NCBI GenBank assembly: GCA_947501215.1
Contig: CANMUS010000003.1
Location: 464,530 to 528,529, forward strand
Direction: 5' to 3'
Length of the DNA stretch: 64,000 nt
DNA from: an uncultured Erythrobacter sp.
GTDB lineage: Bacteria; Pseudomonadota; Alphaproteobacteria; Sphingomonadales; Sphingomonadaceae
In this document: positions 17,555 through 25,524 of the stretch, piece after piece
Layout: each line of letters begins with the position of its first letter
How positions within the stretch are numbered: position 1 is the first letter of the stretch
The notes under the pieces: model-generated
What the model was told of the DNA's origin: nothing
Seen by the model: the letters and a program-made list of their open reading frames with translations, nothing else
Databases searched by the model: none
Made by a program: the position numbers and the translations under genes

Positions 17555-18922
17555 ATGGAATACGAGCCGCGCATCTTCCTCTTCGTCGTCATGGGCCTGG
17601 GGCTGATGGCGGCGGTTTCGCTGGAGCGGTTTCTCGCCAGGTTCTGGCTCTCTCTTCCGATCGTCTATGTGGCTGCCGGGTTTGCGATCTTCTCGCTCCC
17701 GCTCGACCTGCCACGGATCAATCCAACCTATGACGGCTTCGACGCGGTTACGCTCGAATACACGACCGAGTTCATCGTGATCGCTTCGCTGATGGCGGCA
17801 GGGATCGCAATCGACCGGCCCGTCAGCTGGGCCAATTGGCGACAGGTGTGGCCTCTCCTATTGATCGCCATGCCGCTAACGGTTGCCGCGGTTGCGTTGC
17901 TCGGCTGGTGGGCCATCGGGTTGACACCGGCCTCTGCCATTCTGCTCGGCGCAGCTCTCGCCCCTACCGACCCCGTACTGGCGCGCAGTGTGCAGGTCGG
18001 TCCGCCCGGGGAGAACAAACGCCATGATGTCCGCTTCAGCTTGACCGTCGAGGCTGGCCTGAATGACGGACTGGCCTTTCCCTTCACCTATCTGGCCATC
18101 GCCGCGGTCGGAATGGCGTCACTTGGCACGTGGACGCTGGAATGGGCGTGGTACGACCTGGGCTGGCGAATACTCGTGGGCTGCGCCGTAGGGTGGGCAG
18201 TAGGTCGGCTCGGCGCATGGTGGGTCTTCGAACGAGAAGCGGACGCGCCAATGAAGGACATCGAAGAAGAAACCGAAAGCGCGGAACAACCGAAATACTC
18301 GACCAGCGAGGGATTGATCGTCCTGGGTACGCTACTGCTTGCCTATGGACTGGCGGAAATCTTTGCCGGTTATGGCTTCCTTGCCGTATTCGTCGGCGCG
18401 GTCACTGCGCGCCAGCGGGAGAACCGCAGCCGCTACCACAAGATCAGCCACCATTTCATCGACCAGATCGAGCAGATCGTTCTAGTTGCCGTGCTGTTCG
18501 GTTTCGGGGCCATGCTGGCGAGTGGAGTGCTGCAGCCATTGACCTGGGCTGCCGCGCTGGTTGGCCTCGCACTGATCTTCGTCATCCGGCCGCTATCGGG
18601 CTTGCTAGCGGAATGGCGCTCCGACCTGCCGATGATGGGCACCCTTGCGATCGCCTTCCTTGGCGTGCGGGGCATGGGCTCGATCTACTACCTCGCCTAT
18701 GGTCAGAACCATGCGGAGTTCATCCAGATCGATTTGCTATGGGCTTGCGTCAGCTTCACCATTCTCGTCTCGATCCTGGTGCATGGCATCGTCTCCGGTC
18801 CGCTGATCTCGCATGCCGAGCGTCGCCGCGCGCACATCCATACCGGTACCGACGAGGAAATGCTCAGCCACAGCCCCAACGGCAATCCGATCGCGGTCGA
18901 ACTGCCCAACAAGCCCTGCTGA
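17555..18922 (+). CDS. CPA1-family Na+/H+ (or K+/H+) antiporter, NhaP-like
   Basis: Inner-membrane cation/proton antiporter of 455 residues with about 12 hydrophobic segments. The core motifs of CPA1 are present: ALAPTDPVLARSVQVG (the TDP unwound-helix motif) and EAGLNDGLAFPF (the essential acidic helix, in the ND form). A hydrophilic loop (EADAPMKDIEEETESAEQP) is mid-protein. The C-terminus is a short cytosolic tail (HIHTGTDEEMLSHSP) without an RCK domain. It closes the amidase unit and is convergent with tig. Ion preference is not evident. Confidence 0.87.
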   Translation: MEYEPRIFLFVVMGLGLMAAVSLERFLARFWLSLPIVYVAAGFAIFSLPLDLPRINPTYDGFDAVTLEYTTEFIVIASLMAAGIAIDRPVSWANWRQVWPLLLIAMPLTVAAVALLGWWAIGLTPASAILLGAALAPTDPVLARSVQVGPPGENKRHDVRFSLTVEAGLNDGLAFPFTYLAIAAVGMASLGTWTLEWAWYDLGWRILVGCAVGWAVGRLGAWWVFEREADAPMKDIEEETESAEQPKYSTSEGLIVLGTLLLAYGLAEIFAGYGFLAVFVGAVTARQRENRSRYHKISHHFIDQIEQIVLVAVLFGFGAMLASGVLQPLTWAAALVGLALIFVIRPLSGLLAEWRSDLPMMGTLAIAFLGVRGMGSIYYLAYGQNHAEFIQIDLLWACVSFTILVSILVHGIVSGPLISHAERRRAHIHTGTDEEMLSHSPNGNPIAVELPNKPC

Positions 18923-18935
18923 CACCGCGCAAACA

Positions 18936-18968
18936 AAAGGGTGACCGGATTCGATCCGGCCGCCCTTT
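18936..18968. terminator. Bidirectional terminator between antiporter gene and tig
   Basis: A nested stem: aaaggg/cccttt outside and ccggat/atccgg inside around tcg. On the minus strand it is followed by TTTTGTTT, so it serves tig best. On the plus strand the T-run is within the stem end only. Confidence 0.7.
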
Positions 18969-18993
18969 GCGATTCTGTATGCTACCGTAAGGC

Positions 18994-20589
18994 TTATTTC
19001 TTTGCAGCAGCCTTCTTCGCCGGTGCCTTCTTCGCGGCCAGCTTCTTGTCGGCAGCTTTCTTGGCCGGGGCCTTCTTGGCGGCGGGCTTCTTGTCGTCCG
19101 CCTTCTTCGCAGTGGCTTTCTTGGCCGGAGCCTTCTTCGCTGCAGGCTTTGTGTCGGTAGCCTTCTCGTCCGACTTGGCGTCGTCCTTCTTCGCGGCAGC
19201 CTTCTTCGCTGGGGCCTTCTTCTTGGCCGCAGCCTTCTTCTTGGGCTTCTCGTCGGTGGTGTCCTCGGCCTCGATTGCGGCTTCGAGTTCCTCGCGCGTC
19301 ACTTCGCGGTCGGTGATCTCGGCTTTATCGAACAGGAAGTCGACGACCTTGTCTTCATAGAGCGGGGCGCGCAGCTGGGCGGCGGCCATCGGCTCGGTGC
19401 GGACATATTCCATGAACCGCTCGCGATCTTCCGCGCGGTACTGCTGGGCAGCCTGCTGGATCAGCATCTGCATTTCGTTGGCGTTGACTTCCACGCCGTT
19501 CGCCTGGCCGATTTCCGACAGCAGCAGGCCGAGGCGCACGCGGCGTTCGGCGATCTTGCGGTAATCGTCCTTCTCGTCCTCGATTTCCTTCAGCATGGCT
19601 TCGGGATCTTCGGACTGCGCGGCTTCCTGCTGCAGCTGGGCCCAGATCTGGTCGAATTCCGCATCGACCATACCTTGCGGCACGGCGAAGTCGTGACCGG
19701 CAGCCAGCTTGTCGAGCAGCTGGCGCTTCATCTGAGTGCGGGTCAGGCCGGAGGTTTCCTGTTCCAGCTGGCCGCGGACCAGTTCCTTCAGCTTGTCGAT
19801 GCTGTCGAGGCCCAGGTTCTTGGCGAACTCGTCGTCGACCTTGGTCTCGGTCGCGACCTTCACCTGCTGCACGGTGACGTCGAACTCCGCTTCCTTGCCG
19901 GCGAGATGTTCTGCCGGATAGTCGTCCGGGAAAGTCACGGTGATGGTCTTCTCGTCGCCGGTCTTCACGCCAGTCAGCTGCTCTTCGAAGCCGGGGATGA
20001 ACTGGCCCGAGCCGATCACCAGCGGGGTGTTCTCCGCCTTGCCGCCTTCGAATTCGGTGCCGTCCACGCGGCCCACGAAATCGATGATTAGCTGGTCGCC
20101 TTCGGCCGCCTTCTTGGTCTTGGCGGCGTCCTTGTAGCTCTTGTTCTGGTCGGCGATGTTCTGGACGGCTTCGTCGACCGCCTCGTCCTTCACCGGAACG
20201 GTCAGGCGCTCAAGCTCGAGATCCTTGATCTCGGGCGCGTCGATCTCGGGCAGGATTTCCAGTTCGACCGTGAGTTCGGCGTCCTTGCCTTCCTCGTAGC
20301 CTTCGCCGAATTCGACCTTGGGCTGCATGGCAGGGCGCAGCTTGTTGTCGGCCATCACCTTGTCGACCGATTCGCGGATCATGTCGTTGACCGCCTGCGC
20401 GTGAAGCTGTTCGCCATGCATTTTGCGCACGAGGTTCGCTGGCACCTTGCCGGGGCGGAAACCGGGCATGCGGACCTGCGGGGCGATCTTCTTCACTTCG
20501 CTGCCGACGCGCTCGTCGATGTCCTTTGCCGGGATGGTGACGGCATAGGCGCGCTTCAGGCCTTCATTGGCGGTTTCTTTGATCTGCAT
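18994..20589 (-). CDS. tig: Trigger factor with histone-like Lys/Ala C-terminal tail
   Basis: Ribosome-associated chaperone and FKBP-type prolyl isomerase. The N-terminal ribosome-binding domain includes VRMPGFRPGKVPANLV, matching the GFRxGxxP signature. The PPIase domain spans about residues 150-240 (GDQLIIDFVGRVDGTEFEGG). The helical C-domain follows. After about residue 440 the protein has an extension of some 90 residues made of AAKK, APAKK and DDKKP units, like eukaryotic H1 or bacterial AlgP/HU-tail sequences. The ATG at 20589 (MQIKETANEGL) is the family start; upstream in-frame codons are spurious. It is 531 residues against about 430 for E. coli. The repetitive tail is absent from canonical trigger factors. 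Confidence 0.95.
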   Translation of the reverse strand: MQIKETANEGLKRAYAVTIPAKDIDERVGSEVKKIAPQVRMPGFRPGKVPANLVRKMHGEQLHAQAVNDMIRESVDKVMADNKLRPAMQPKVEFGEGYEEGKDAELTVELEILPEIDAPEIKDLELERLTVPVKDEAVDEAVQNIADQNKSYKDAAKTKKAAEGDQLIIDFVGRVDGTEFEGGKAENTPLVIGSGQFIPGFEEQLTGVKTGDEKTITVTFPDDYPAEHLAGKEAEFDVTVQQVKVATETKVDDEFAKNLGLDSIDKLKELVRGQLEQETSGLTRTQMKRQLLDKLAAGHDFAVPQGMVDAEFDQIWAQLQQEAAQSEDPEAMLKEIEDEKDDYRKIAERRVRLGLLLSEIGQANGVEVNANEMQMLIQQAAQQYRAEDRERFMEYVRTEPMAAAQLRAPLYEDKVVDFLFDKAEITDREVTREELEAAIEAEDTTDEKPKKKAAAKKKAPAKKAAAKKDDAKSDEKATDTKPAAKKAPAKKATAKKADDKKPAAKKAPAKKAADKKLAAKKAPAKKAAAKK

Positions 20590-20652
20590 GGTTGAAACTC
20601 GTGACTTTCGAAAATGCGATAGTGATGACGGGGCTTCACGCCGGGGCGGCAC

Positions 20653-20737
20653 TGGTGCGGGCGAAGGGACTCGAACCCCCACATCTTTCGATACTGGTAC
20701 CTAAAACCAGCGCGTCTACCAGTTCCGCCACGCCCGC
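20653..20737 (-). tRNA. tRNA-Leu (anticodon TAG)
   Basis: The minus strand gives an 85-nt tRNA beginning GCGGGCGTGGCGGAACTGG and ending with an encoded CCA. The acceptor stem gcgggcg/cgcccgc is perfect. The anticodon stem ctggt/accag holds the loop TTTAGGT, giving TAG. A long variable arm of class II type and a T-loop GGTTCGAGTCC are visible. Confidence 0.95.
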
Positions 20738-20886
20738 TAACCCGAACGATGCCGCGCGAAGGGGCGGGCCCTCCACGTGTAGGCGCGTGCCTCTAGAGCG
20801 ATGCGACGACAAGCGCAAGCGTGGCGACGGATGGGGGAACGCGGAGCGGCGGCGAGCCGTTGTTGGAAGCGAAAGGAGCCATCCCC

Positions 20887-21144
20887 ATGGCCGACTACGA
20901 AACACCCCATGTACCGCCGACGACACCCCCGGTCGTCAATCCTGACGTGAAGCCGAAACCATCTGCCGAGATGGAGGCAGACGGCGAAGCGGAAGGCGAA
21001 ACACTCGACCATCGCGATACGCCTGACGAAATCGATATCGAACCCGAAAAAGCGCTCGAGCCTGCCATGGACGGCGGGCGCGACGGCAAGGGCGAGCAGG
21101 GGCTGGATGTCTCGCGCTCGGAAACCCTGCTCCCGCCGGATTGA
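20887..21144 (+). CDS. Small acidic proline-rich protein, unknown function
   Basis: An 85-residue hydrophilic protein (MADYETPHVPPTTPPVVNPD at the N-terminus) rich in Pro, Glu and Asp, with no Cys or hydrophobic segment, so probably disordered. The ATG at 20887 follows aaaggag at good spacing; the frame also stays open upstream but without a better start. A second acidic Pro-rich small gene follows 12 bases later, suggesting a pair. I do not recognise the family. Confidence 0.6.
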   Translation: MADYETPHVPPTTPPVVNPDVKPKPSAEMEADGEAEGETLDHRDTPDEIDIEPEKALEPAMDGGRDGKGEQGLDVSRSETLLPPD

Positions 21145-21156
21145 AGGAGACCGACA

Positions 21157-21336
21157 ATGGCAACGCAACCCGACCCCTCGCCCGACACGATTGATCCCGG
21201 TGCGCCGCAGGAGATGCCGCCCGACAGCCCGCCGAACGAGGCTCCGATGGAAGAGCCACCGGGTGTCGAGCCGGTTTCGCCCGATTACGATAACCCCGGT
21301 CGCGGACCGATCGAAACGCCTCCTCCGCCCGATTGA
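21157..21336 (+). CDS. Very small proline/glutamate-rich protein, unknown function
   Basis: A 59-residue protein starting MATQPDPSPDTIDPGAPQEM and ending IETPPPPD, about one-third Pro. A strong ribosome site (gaaggaga) lies 6-7 bases before the ATG, overlapping the end of the preceding gene's stop region. It has the same composition style as its upstream neighbour and may be a diverged tandem partner. Probably disordered; no function can be assigned. Confidence 0.55.
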   Translation: MATQPDPSPDTIDPGAPQEMPPDSPPNEAPMEEPPGVEPVSPDYDNPGRGPIETPPPPD

Positions 21337-21375
21337 TCTTGCGGGTCGGCGCGGGGCGCATTATCGGCGCGCGTC

Positions 21376-21660
21376 ATGAGCGACGATACGACAAACGACA
21401 CCCCGCCCGACCGCCTCTCGGTCAATCCGAAAAGCGAATATTTCAGCACCGAAGTGCTGCAGCGCGGCGTCGGCATCCGGTTCAAGGGCAAGCAGCGCAC
21501 CGACATCGAGGAATATTCGATCTCGGAAGGTTGGGTACGCGTTCAGGCCGGCAAAACGATGGATCGCAAGGGCAATCCGCTCACCCTCAAGCTCAACGGC
21601 CCGGTCGAAGCCTGGTACGAGGACCTCGGCGAGGACGCACCGGTCGCAAAGGCCGGTTGA
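21376..21660 (+). CDS. DUF3297 family protein
   Basis: A 94-residue protein matching the DUF3297 pattern from memory: PDRLSVNPKSEYF, VLQRGVGIRFKGK, EEYSISEGWVRVQAGKT, DRKGNPLTLKLNGPVEAWYED. The family is widespread in alpha- and gammaproteobacteria, sometimes mislabelled glutathione peroxidase; its role is unknown. It ends directly against the convergent CHAP gene with no spacer. Confidence 0.85.
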   Translation: MSDDTTNDTPPDRLSVNPKSEYFSTEVLQRGVGIRFKGKQRTDIEEYSISEGWVRVQAGKTMDRKGNPLTLKLNGPVEAWYEDLGEDAPVAKAG

Positions 21661-22260
21661 TCAGCGAAAGTCGGCGAAGGCGCTGAGGAAGCGCTTTGAG
21701 CTTTTCTTGCGCGCCGGCTTCCCGGATTGGGCGAGCTGCACACGCTTCTGCGCGACCCCGTCGGCATAGATAAATCCTTCGACCGGCCATGCGGTCTTTC
21801 CGACTGCGCCGAGCGGCGCATACCACACCTGCACCTCGCTCCAGTCGTTGGCCGGCGACACGTCAACCGCCAGCACGTCTTTCTCGACCTGGCCGCGCCG
21901 CCCGTCGATCGGCGACCAGTTGGCATGGTCGAGCAGTACGCGGCGCGAATCCACCACCTTGCTGACCGCGGCAACATGGCCGAGGCGCATGCTGCGATGC
22001 GGTTTGAACGCCATGACGGCGCCGACGCGCGGTGTCGATCCGGTAGCATAGCGACCTTGCGCCTGGTCCCACCACGTATGCGCGTCGCCGTAGATCTCGA
22101 TGCCGCTGACCTTGCGGGCATAGGGCACGCATTGAAGGTAGGGCGCAAGCTCGCTCGCTGAGGACGAGAAGTCGCTATCGACGCGGAAATCCCGGCTGTC
22201 GTCGGCGAGAGCCGGAGCGGAGAGGCCGAGCGCGGCCATGGCGGTAAGAGCGCGTTTCAT
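21661..22260 (-). CDS. CHAP-domain protein (secreted amidase/peptidase)
   Basis: A 199-residue exported protein with a signal peptide (MKRALTAMAALGLSAPALAD). The CHAP fold is indicated by LQCVPYARKVSGIEIYGDA (nucleophile Cys), TPRVGAVMAFKPHRSMRLGHVAAVSKVV (catalytic His) and LLDHANWSP. Such proteins cleave peptidoglycan stem peptides or related amides. The C-terminal segment is Lys/Arg-rich. The start is set at the ATG at 22260 because the signal peptide begins there. It is convergent with DUF3297 and divergent from der. Confidence 0.83.
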   Translation of the reverse strand: MKRALTAMAALGLSAPALADDSRDFRVDSDFSSSASELAPYLQCVPYARKVSGIEIYGDAHTWWDQAQGRYATGSTPRVGAVMAFKPHRSMRLGHVAAVSKVVDSRRVLLDHANWSPIDGRRGQVEKDVLAVDVSPANDWSEVQVWYAPLGAVGKTAWPVEGFIYADGVAQKRVQLAQSGKPARKKSSKRFLSAFADFR

Positions 22261-22381
22261 GGCCGTAGTGCCTAACCCCTTAACCTTACGGCACGCCTGC
22301 CCGACATGGTTAACGGGAATTAACCCGCCCGCGCACATCCGCTTGCAATGCGGCAGCTAAAGGGCCACTTGCCGCGCCATC

Positions 22382-23815
22382 ATGCGCGCATCCCCATCCA
22401 AGCCCACGGTGATCATCATCGGCCGCCCGAATGTCGGCAAGTCGACGCTGTTCAACCGGCTCGTCGGCAAGCGGCTGGCGCTCGTCGACGACCAGCCCGG
22501 CGTCACGCGTGACCGCCGCTTTGGCGAGGCGGAGATTGCCGGGCTGGAGTTCCAGATCGTCGATACCGCCGGCTGGGAGGACGAAGATCCCGATAGCCTG
22601 CCGGGCCGGATGCGCAAACAGACCGAAGTCAGCCTGGAAGGCGCGGACGCGGCGATGTTCGTATTCGATTCGCGTGTCGGCCTGACCCCGCTCGACGAGG
22701 AGATCGCCCGCTGGCTGCGCAGCCAGAAAGTGCCGGTGGTGCTGGTGGCCAACAAGGCGGAAGGCAAGCAGGGCGACGCGGGCATCTATGAAAGCTTCTC
22801 GCTCGGCTTCGGCGAACCAGCCGCAGTCAGCGCGGAGCATGGCGAAGGCATCGCCGACCTGTTCGATCACCTCTGGCCGATCATCGGCGCCAAGGCCGAG
22901 GCGGCGGAGATCGAAGCCGAGATCGTCGAGGAAGACGAGGAGGCGCTCCTCGCAGGTCCCCTCCAACTCGCCATCGTCGGTCGCCCCAATGCAGGCAAAT
23001 CCACGCTGATCAACCGGCTGCTTGGCGAAGACCGCCTGCTGACCGGTCCGGAAGCCGGGATCACGCGGGATTCCATCGCGATCGACTGGGAATGGACTGA
23101 TCCGAAAAGCGGTGAGGCGCGCGAAATCAAGCTGATCGACACCGCCGGCATGCGCAAGAAGGCGCAGGTCACCGACAAGCTGGAGAAGCTGTCCGTCGCC
23201 GATGCCCGCCGCGCGGTGGATTTCGCCGAAGTCGTCGTCCTGCTTCTCGATGCGACGCGCGGGCTGGAGGCGCAGGACCTCAAGATCGCCAACCTCGTGC
23301 TCGAGGAAGGCCGCGCGCTGATGATCGCGATCAACAAATGGGACGTGGCGGATAACGCCAGCAGCCTGTTCAACGGTATCCGCGAAGCGCTGAACGAAGG
23401 GCTGGCGCAGGTGCGCGGCGTGCCCTTGTTCGCGGTCAGCGCAAAGACCGGCAAGGGGCTCGACCAGATGCTCGGCGCGGCGTTCGAGCTGCGCGAGGCA
23501 TGGAGCCGCCGCGTGCCGACAGCCGCGCTCAACCGCTGGTTCGACGATGCACTTGAGGCCAACCCGCCGCCCGCGCCCAAGGGTCGGCGGATCAAGCTGC
23601 GTTACATCACGCAGGCGAGCATCCGGCCGCCGCGGTTCGTCGTGTTCGGCACGCGGCTGGAGGCGCTTCCCAAGAGCTACGAGCGCTATCTGATCAACGG
23701 AATTCGCGACAAGCTCGGCTTCGAAGCCGTGCCGGTGCGGGTGGTGCTGAAGAGCCCGAAAAATCCCTACAACGCCAACAAGGGCGGGGGCGGAAACTAC
23801 AGCGGGGAGCGGTGA
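22382..23815 (+). CDS. der: Ribosome biogenesis GTPase Der (EngA)
   Basis: Tandem-GTPase factor for 50S subunit maturation. G1 motifs are GRPNVGKS and GRPNAGKS, with matching DTAGW and DTAGM switch II motifs and NKxE / NKWD specificity motifs. A C-terminal KH-like domain follows (RIKLRYITQASIRPPRFVVFG). An acidic linker (EAEIVEEDEEAL) separates the two G-domains. Its 477 residues are typical. The stop overlaps the following DUF2721 start. Confidence 0.97.
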   Translation: MRASPSKPTVIIIGRPNVGKSTLFNRLVGKRLALVDDQPGVTRDRRFGEAEIAGLEFQIVDTAGWEDEDPDSLPGRMRKQTEVSLEGADAAMFVFDSRVGLTPLDEEIARWLRSQKVPVVLVANKAEGKQGDAGIYESFSLGFGEPAAVSAEHGEGIADLFDHLWPIIGAKAEAAEIEAEIVEEDEEALLAGPLQLAIVGRPNAGKSTLINRLLGEDRLLTGPEAGITRDSIAIDWEWTDPKSGEAREIKLIDTAGMRKKAQVTDKLEKLSVADARRAVDFAEVVVLLLDATRGLEAQDLKIANLVLEEGRALMIAINKWDVADNASSLFNGIREALNEGLAQVRGVPLFAVSAKTGKGLDQMLGAAFELREAWSRRVPTAALNRWFDDALEANPPPAPKGRRIKLRYITQASIRPPRFVVFGTRLEALPKSYERYLINGIRDKLGFEAVPVRVVLKSPKNPYNANKGGGGNYSGER

Positions 23816-24306
23816 TGCTGCTCGACCTGCTAGCCAGCCTGCCCGGGCTCGAACTGATCGAACGGACCAGCTCCACGCTGCGGGTGCAGCAGGTGGTACA
23901 GCTTAGCCTCGCCCCTGCCTTCCTGCTCGCCGGGATCGGGGCCATCATGAACGTTATGACGAACCGGCTGATCTGGGTCGCCAACAAGATCGAGAAGATC
24001 GTGGCCGCCGACGAGGAAGGTCGTGCTGGTATCCTGCTCGACGAACTGCCAGCGCTGGAACGCCGCCGCATCCTGGCCCAGCGCGCCGTGATGCTCAGCA
24101 CCGCGTCGGCCCTTACTATCAGCATCGTGATCGCGCTGCTGTTCGTCAGCGCCTTCGTCTATGCGCCCTTGGGGACGATAGTGGCGTTTACGTGGATCGT
24201 GACGATGGGCCTGCTCGTTGCGGGCCTCGCCAGTTTCCTGCTCGAGACGCAAACCGCAGCAAAGCGCAATCGCGAGCGTATGAAGCGGCACTTGCGCGGC
24301 GACTGA
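23815..24306 (+). CDS. DUF2721 family membrane protein
   Basis: A 163-residue inner-membrane protein with about three hydrophobic segments. The family hallmark STLRVQQVVQLSLAPAFLLAG is followed by IMNVMTNRLIWV. Two further helices lie in the second half (ALTISIVIALLFVSAFVYAPL and WIVTMGLLVAGLASFLL). The ATG at 23815 is in a TGATG overlap with der; a GTG one codon earlier is possible. Function unknown. Confidence 0.82.
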   Translation: MLLDLLASLPGLELIERTSSTLRVQQVVQLSLAPAFLLAGIGAIMNVMTNRLIWVANKIEKIVAADEEGRAGILLDELPALERRRILAQRAVMLSTASALTISIVIALLFVSAFVYAPLGTIVAFTWIVTMGLLVAGLASFLLETQTAAKRNRERMKRHLRGD

Positions 24307-24423
24307 TCGCGATTTCCGGACCGATCTCGGCCAAGTGACGCTACGGCACGGCGAGCTAAAAGCGGTTATCCGGCGTTCATCTTACGCGGCGCAACACGCG
24401 ATCTCCAACCGAGGAGAGACGCC

Positions 24424-24636
24424 ATGCACCGTATCCAGATCGCGATCCTGTCACGCGGAGAGCGGGAACTGCATCACGTGAGGCTCGACACGCTGGACCT
24501 CGGGACTGCCTTGCTGGTGACCGATATCAATCTTGCAGAGGGCTCGGCCGAGCTGTGGGAGGGCGAACGGCGCCTTGCGCGGCTGATCAAGCATGGCGGA
24601 CCGCATGCGACGTTCTGGGAAGTCGGCTGCCGTTGA
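24424..24636 (+). CDS. Small hypothetical protein
   Basis: A 70-residue soluble protein (MHRIQIAILSRGERELHHVR at the N-terminus) preceded by a clear ribosome site (gaggaga) at 24413-24419. The mixed alpha/beta-like pattern ends in WEVGCR. The 117 bases before it hold no gene. It is convergent with bfr, 7 bases apart. No family recognised. Confidence 0.55.
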   Translation: MHRIQIAILSRGERELHHVRLDTLDLGTALLVTDINLAEGSAELWEGERRLARLIKHGGPHATFWEVGCR

Positions 24637-24643
24637 GCGCTGC

Positions 24644-25135
24644 TCAGCCAGCCTCGCCATCGCCCGCTGGCTTGCTCTGTAACTGGACGTAATTTTCAAG
24701 CCCCATCCGGGCGATCATGTCGAATTGCGTTTCGAGGAAGTCAACATGCTCTTCCTCGCTGGCGAGGATGGTTTCGAAAATCTGGCCCGAGGTGAAATCG
24801 CGCACGCTCTGGCAATGCTCGGCCGCTTCCTTGAGCAGGGGGATCGCCTCCATCTCCATCGCGAGGTCGGCCTTGAGGATTTCCTCGACCGTCTCGCCGA
24901 CCTTGAGCTTGTGGATCGCCTGGAAATTCGGAAGCCCGTTCAGGAACAGGATCCGCTCGGCGAGGATGTCGGCATGCTTCATCTCGTCGATCGATTCATG
25001 GCGCTCGTATTCGGCCAGCTTGTGCACGCCCCAATCGGCCAGCACGCGATAATGCAGCCAGTACTGGTTGATCGCCGTCAGCTCGTTGGTCAGCGCCTTG
25101 TTGAGGAATTCGATGACCTTGGGATCGCCTTGCAC
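24644..25135 (-). CDS. bfr: Bacterioferritin
   Basis: Heme-containing 24-mer iron storage protein. The start GTG at 25135 gives VQGDPKVIEFLNKALTNELT, matching the conserved bacterioferritin N-terminus; an upstream in-frame extension does not resemble the family. Ferroxidase ligands appear in ELTAINQYWLHYR, RHESIDEMKHADILAERIL and EEEHVDFLETQ. Its 163 residues are standard. It lies downstream of bfd but a terminator intervenes, so it may have its own promoter in the 70-base gap. Confidence 0.95.
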   Translation of the reverse strand: MQGDPKVIEFLNKALTNELTAINQYWLHYRVLADWGVHKLAEYERHESIDEMKHADILAERILFLNGLPNFQAIHKLKVGETVEEILKADLAMEMEAIPLLKEAAEHCQSVRDFTSGQIFETILASEEEHVDFLETQFDMIARMGLENYVQLQSKPAGDGEAG

Positions 25136-25205
25136 GCGCCTGCTCCTGTTGCGGGGGACCGCAATCCTATGCTCCCATAAGGCAGGAATTGGCAAGAGGA
25201 CGCAG

Positions 25206-25233
25206 TGGAAAAACTGGCGGAATTCCGCCAGTT
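25206..25233 (-). terminator. Terminator between bfd and bfr
   Basis: A perfect palindrome with arms aactggcgg / ccgccagtt around aatt (25212-25233), followed on the minus strand by TTTTTCC. It would end the bfd transcript before bfr or attenuate read-through. Confidence 0.8.
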
Positions 25234-25258
25234 GCAAGCGATTTTCAGTAGCGGAAAT

Positions 25259-25447
25259 TCAGGCGGCGGCGGGTACGAAGCCCAGCTCGCGCTCTTCCTC
25301 GACGATGGCATCTGCCTCGACCAGGCACTGGCCGCAGTTGGGCTGCTTGCCCATGGCCGCATAGCACGCCTCCGCATCGCCCGAGACGTGGAGCGCCTTG
25401 CGTCGCAGCTCGCTCTCCCGAATGGCGTTGCAAATGCAGATGTACAT
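25259..25447 (-). CDS. bfd: Bacterioferritin-associated ferredoxin
   Basis: [2Fe-2S] protein that reduces and mobilises iron from bacterioferritin. The 62-residue protein begins MYICICNAIRE and has the Bfd Cys arrangement C-x-C in the first residues and C-x2-C in NCGQC. The ATG at 25447 is chosen on this homology. A Fur-like box lies about 45 bases upstream, consistent with expression under iron limitation. Confidence 0.92.
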   Translation of the reverse strand: MYICICNAIRESELRRKALHVSGDAEACYAAMGKQPNCGQCLVEADAIVEEERELGFVPAAA

Positions 25448-25489
25448 AGGCGCGGATCCCTTGCGATTGATTCGCAAGAGCAGGTGTAG

Positions 25490-25504
25490 TGAGAGTCATT
25501 CTCA
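25490..25504. promoter_or_regulatory. Fur-like iron box upstream of bfd
   Basis: TGAGAGTCATTCTCA matches 12 of 15 positions of the 7-1-7 Fur pattern TGATAATCATTATCA and has perfect TGAGA/TCTCA arms. It lies between the DUF418 gene and bfd, about 43 bases before the bfd ATG. No binding data; the call is by pattern only. Confidence 0.6.
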
Positions 25505-25524
25505 ATAGCAAGCCCGAGCTGCAA

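Noticed and set aside
18994..19260. Lys/Ala repeats in tig considered as a CRISPR or tandem DNA repeat
   Set aside because: Units are of unequal length and degenerate at DNA level and are explained as a coding low-complexity tail.
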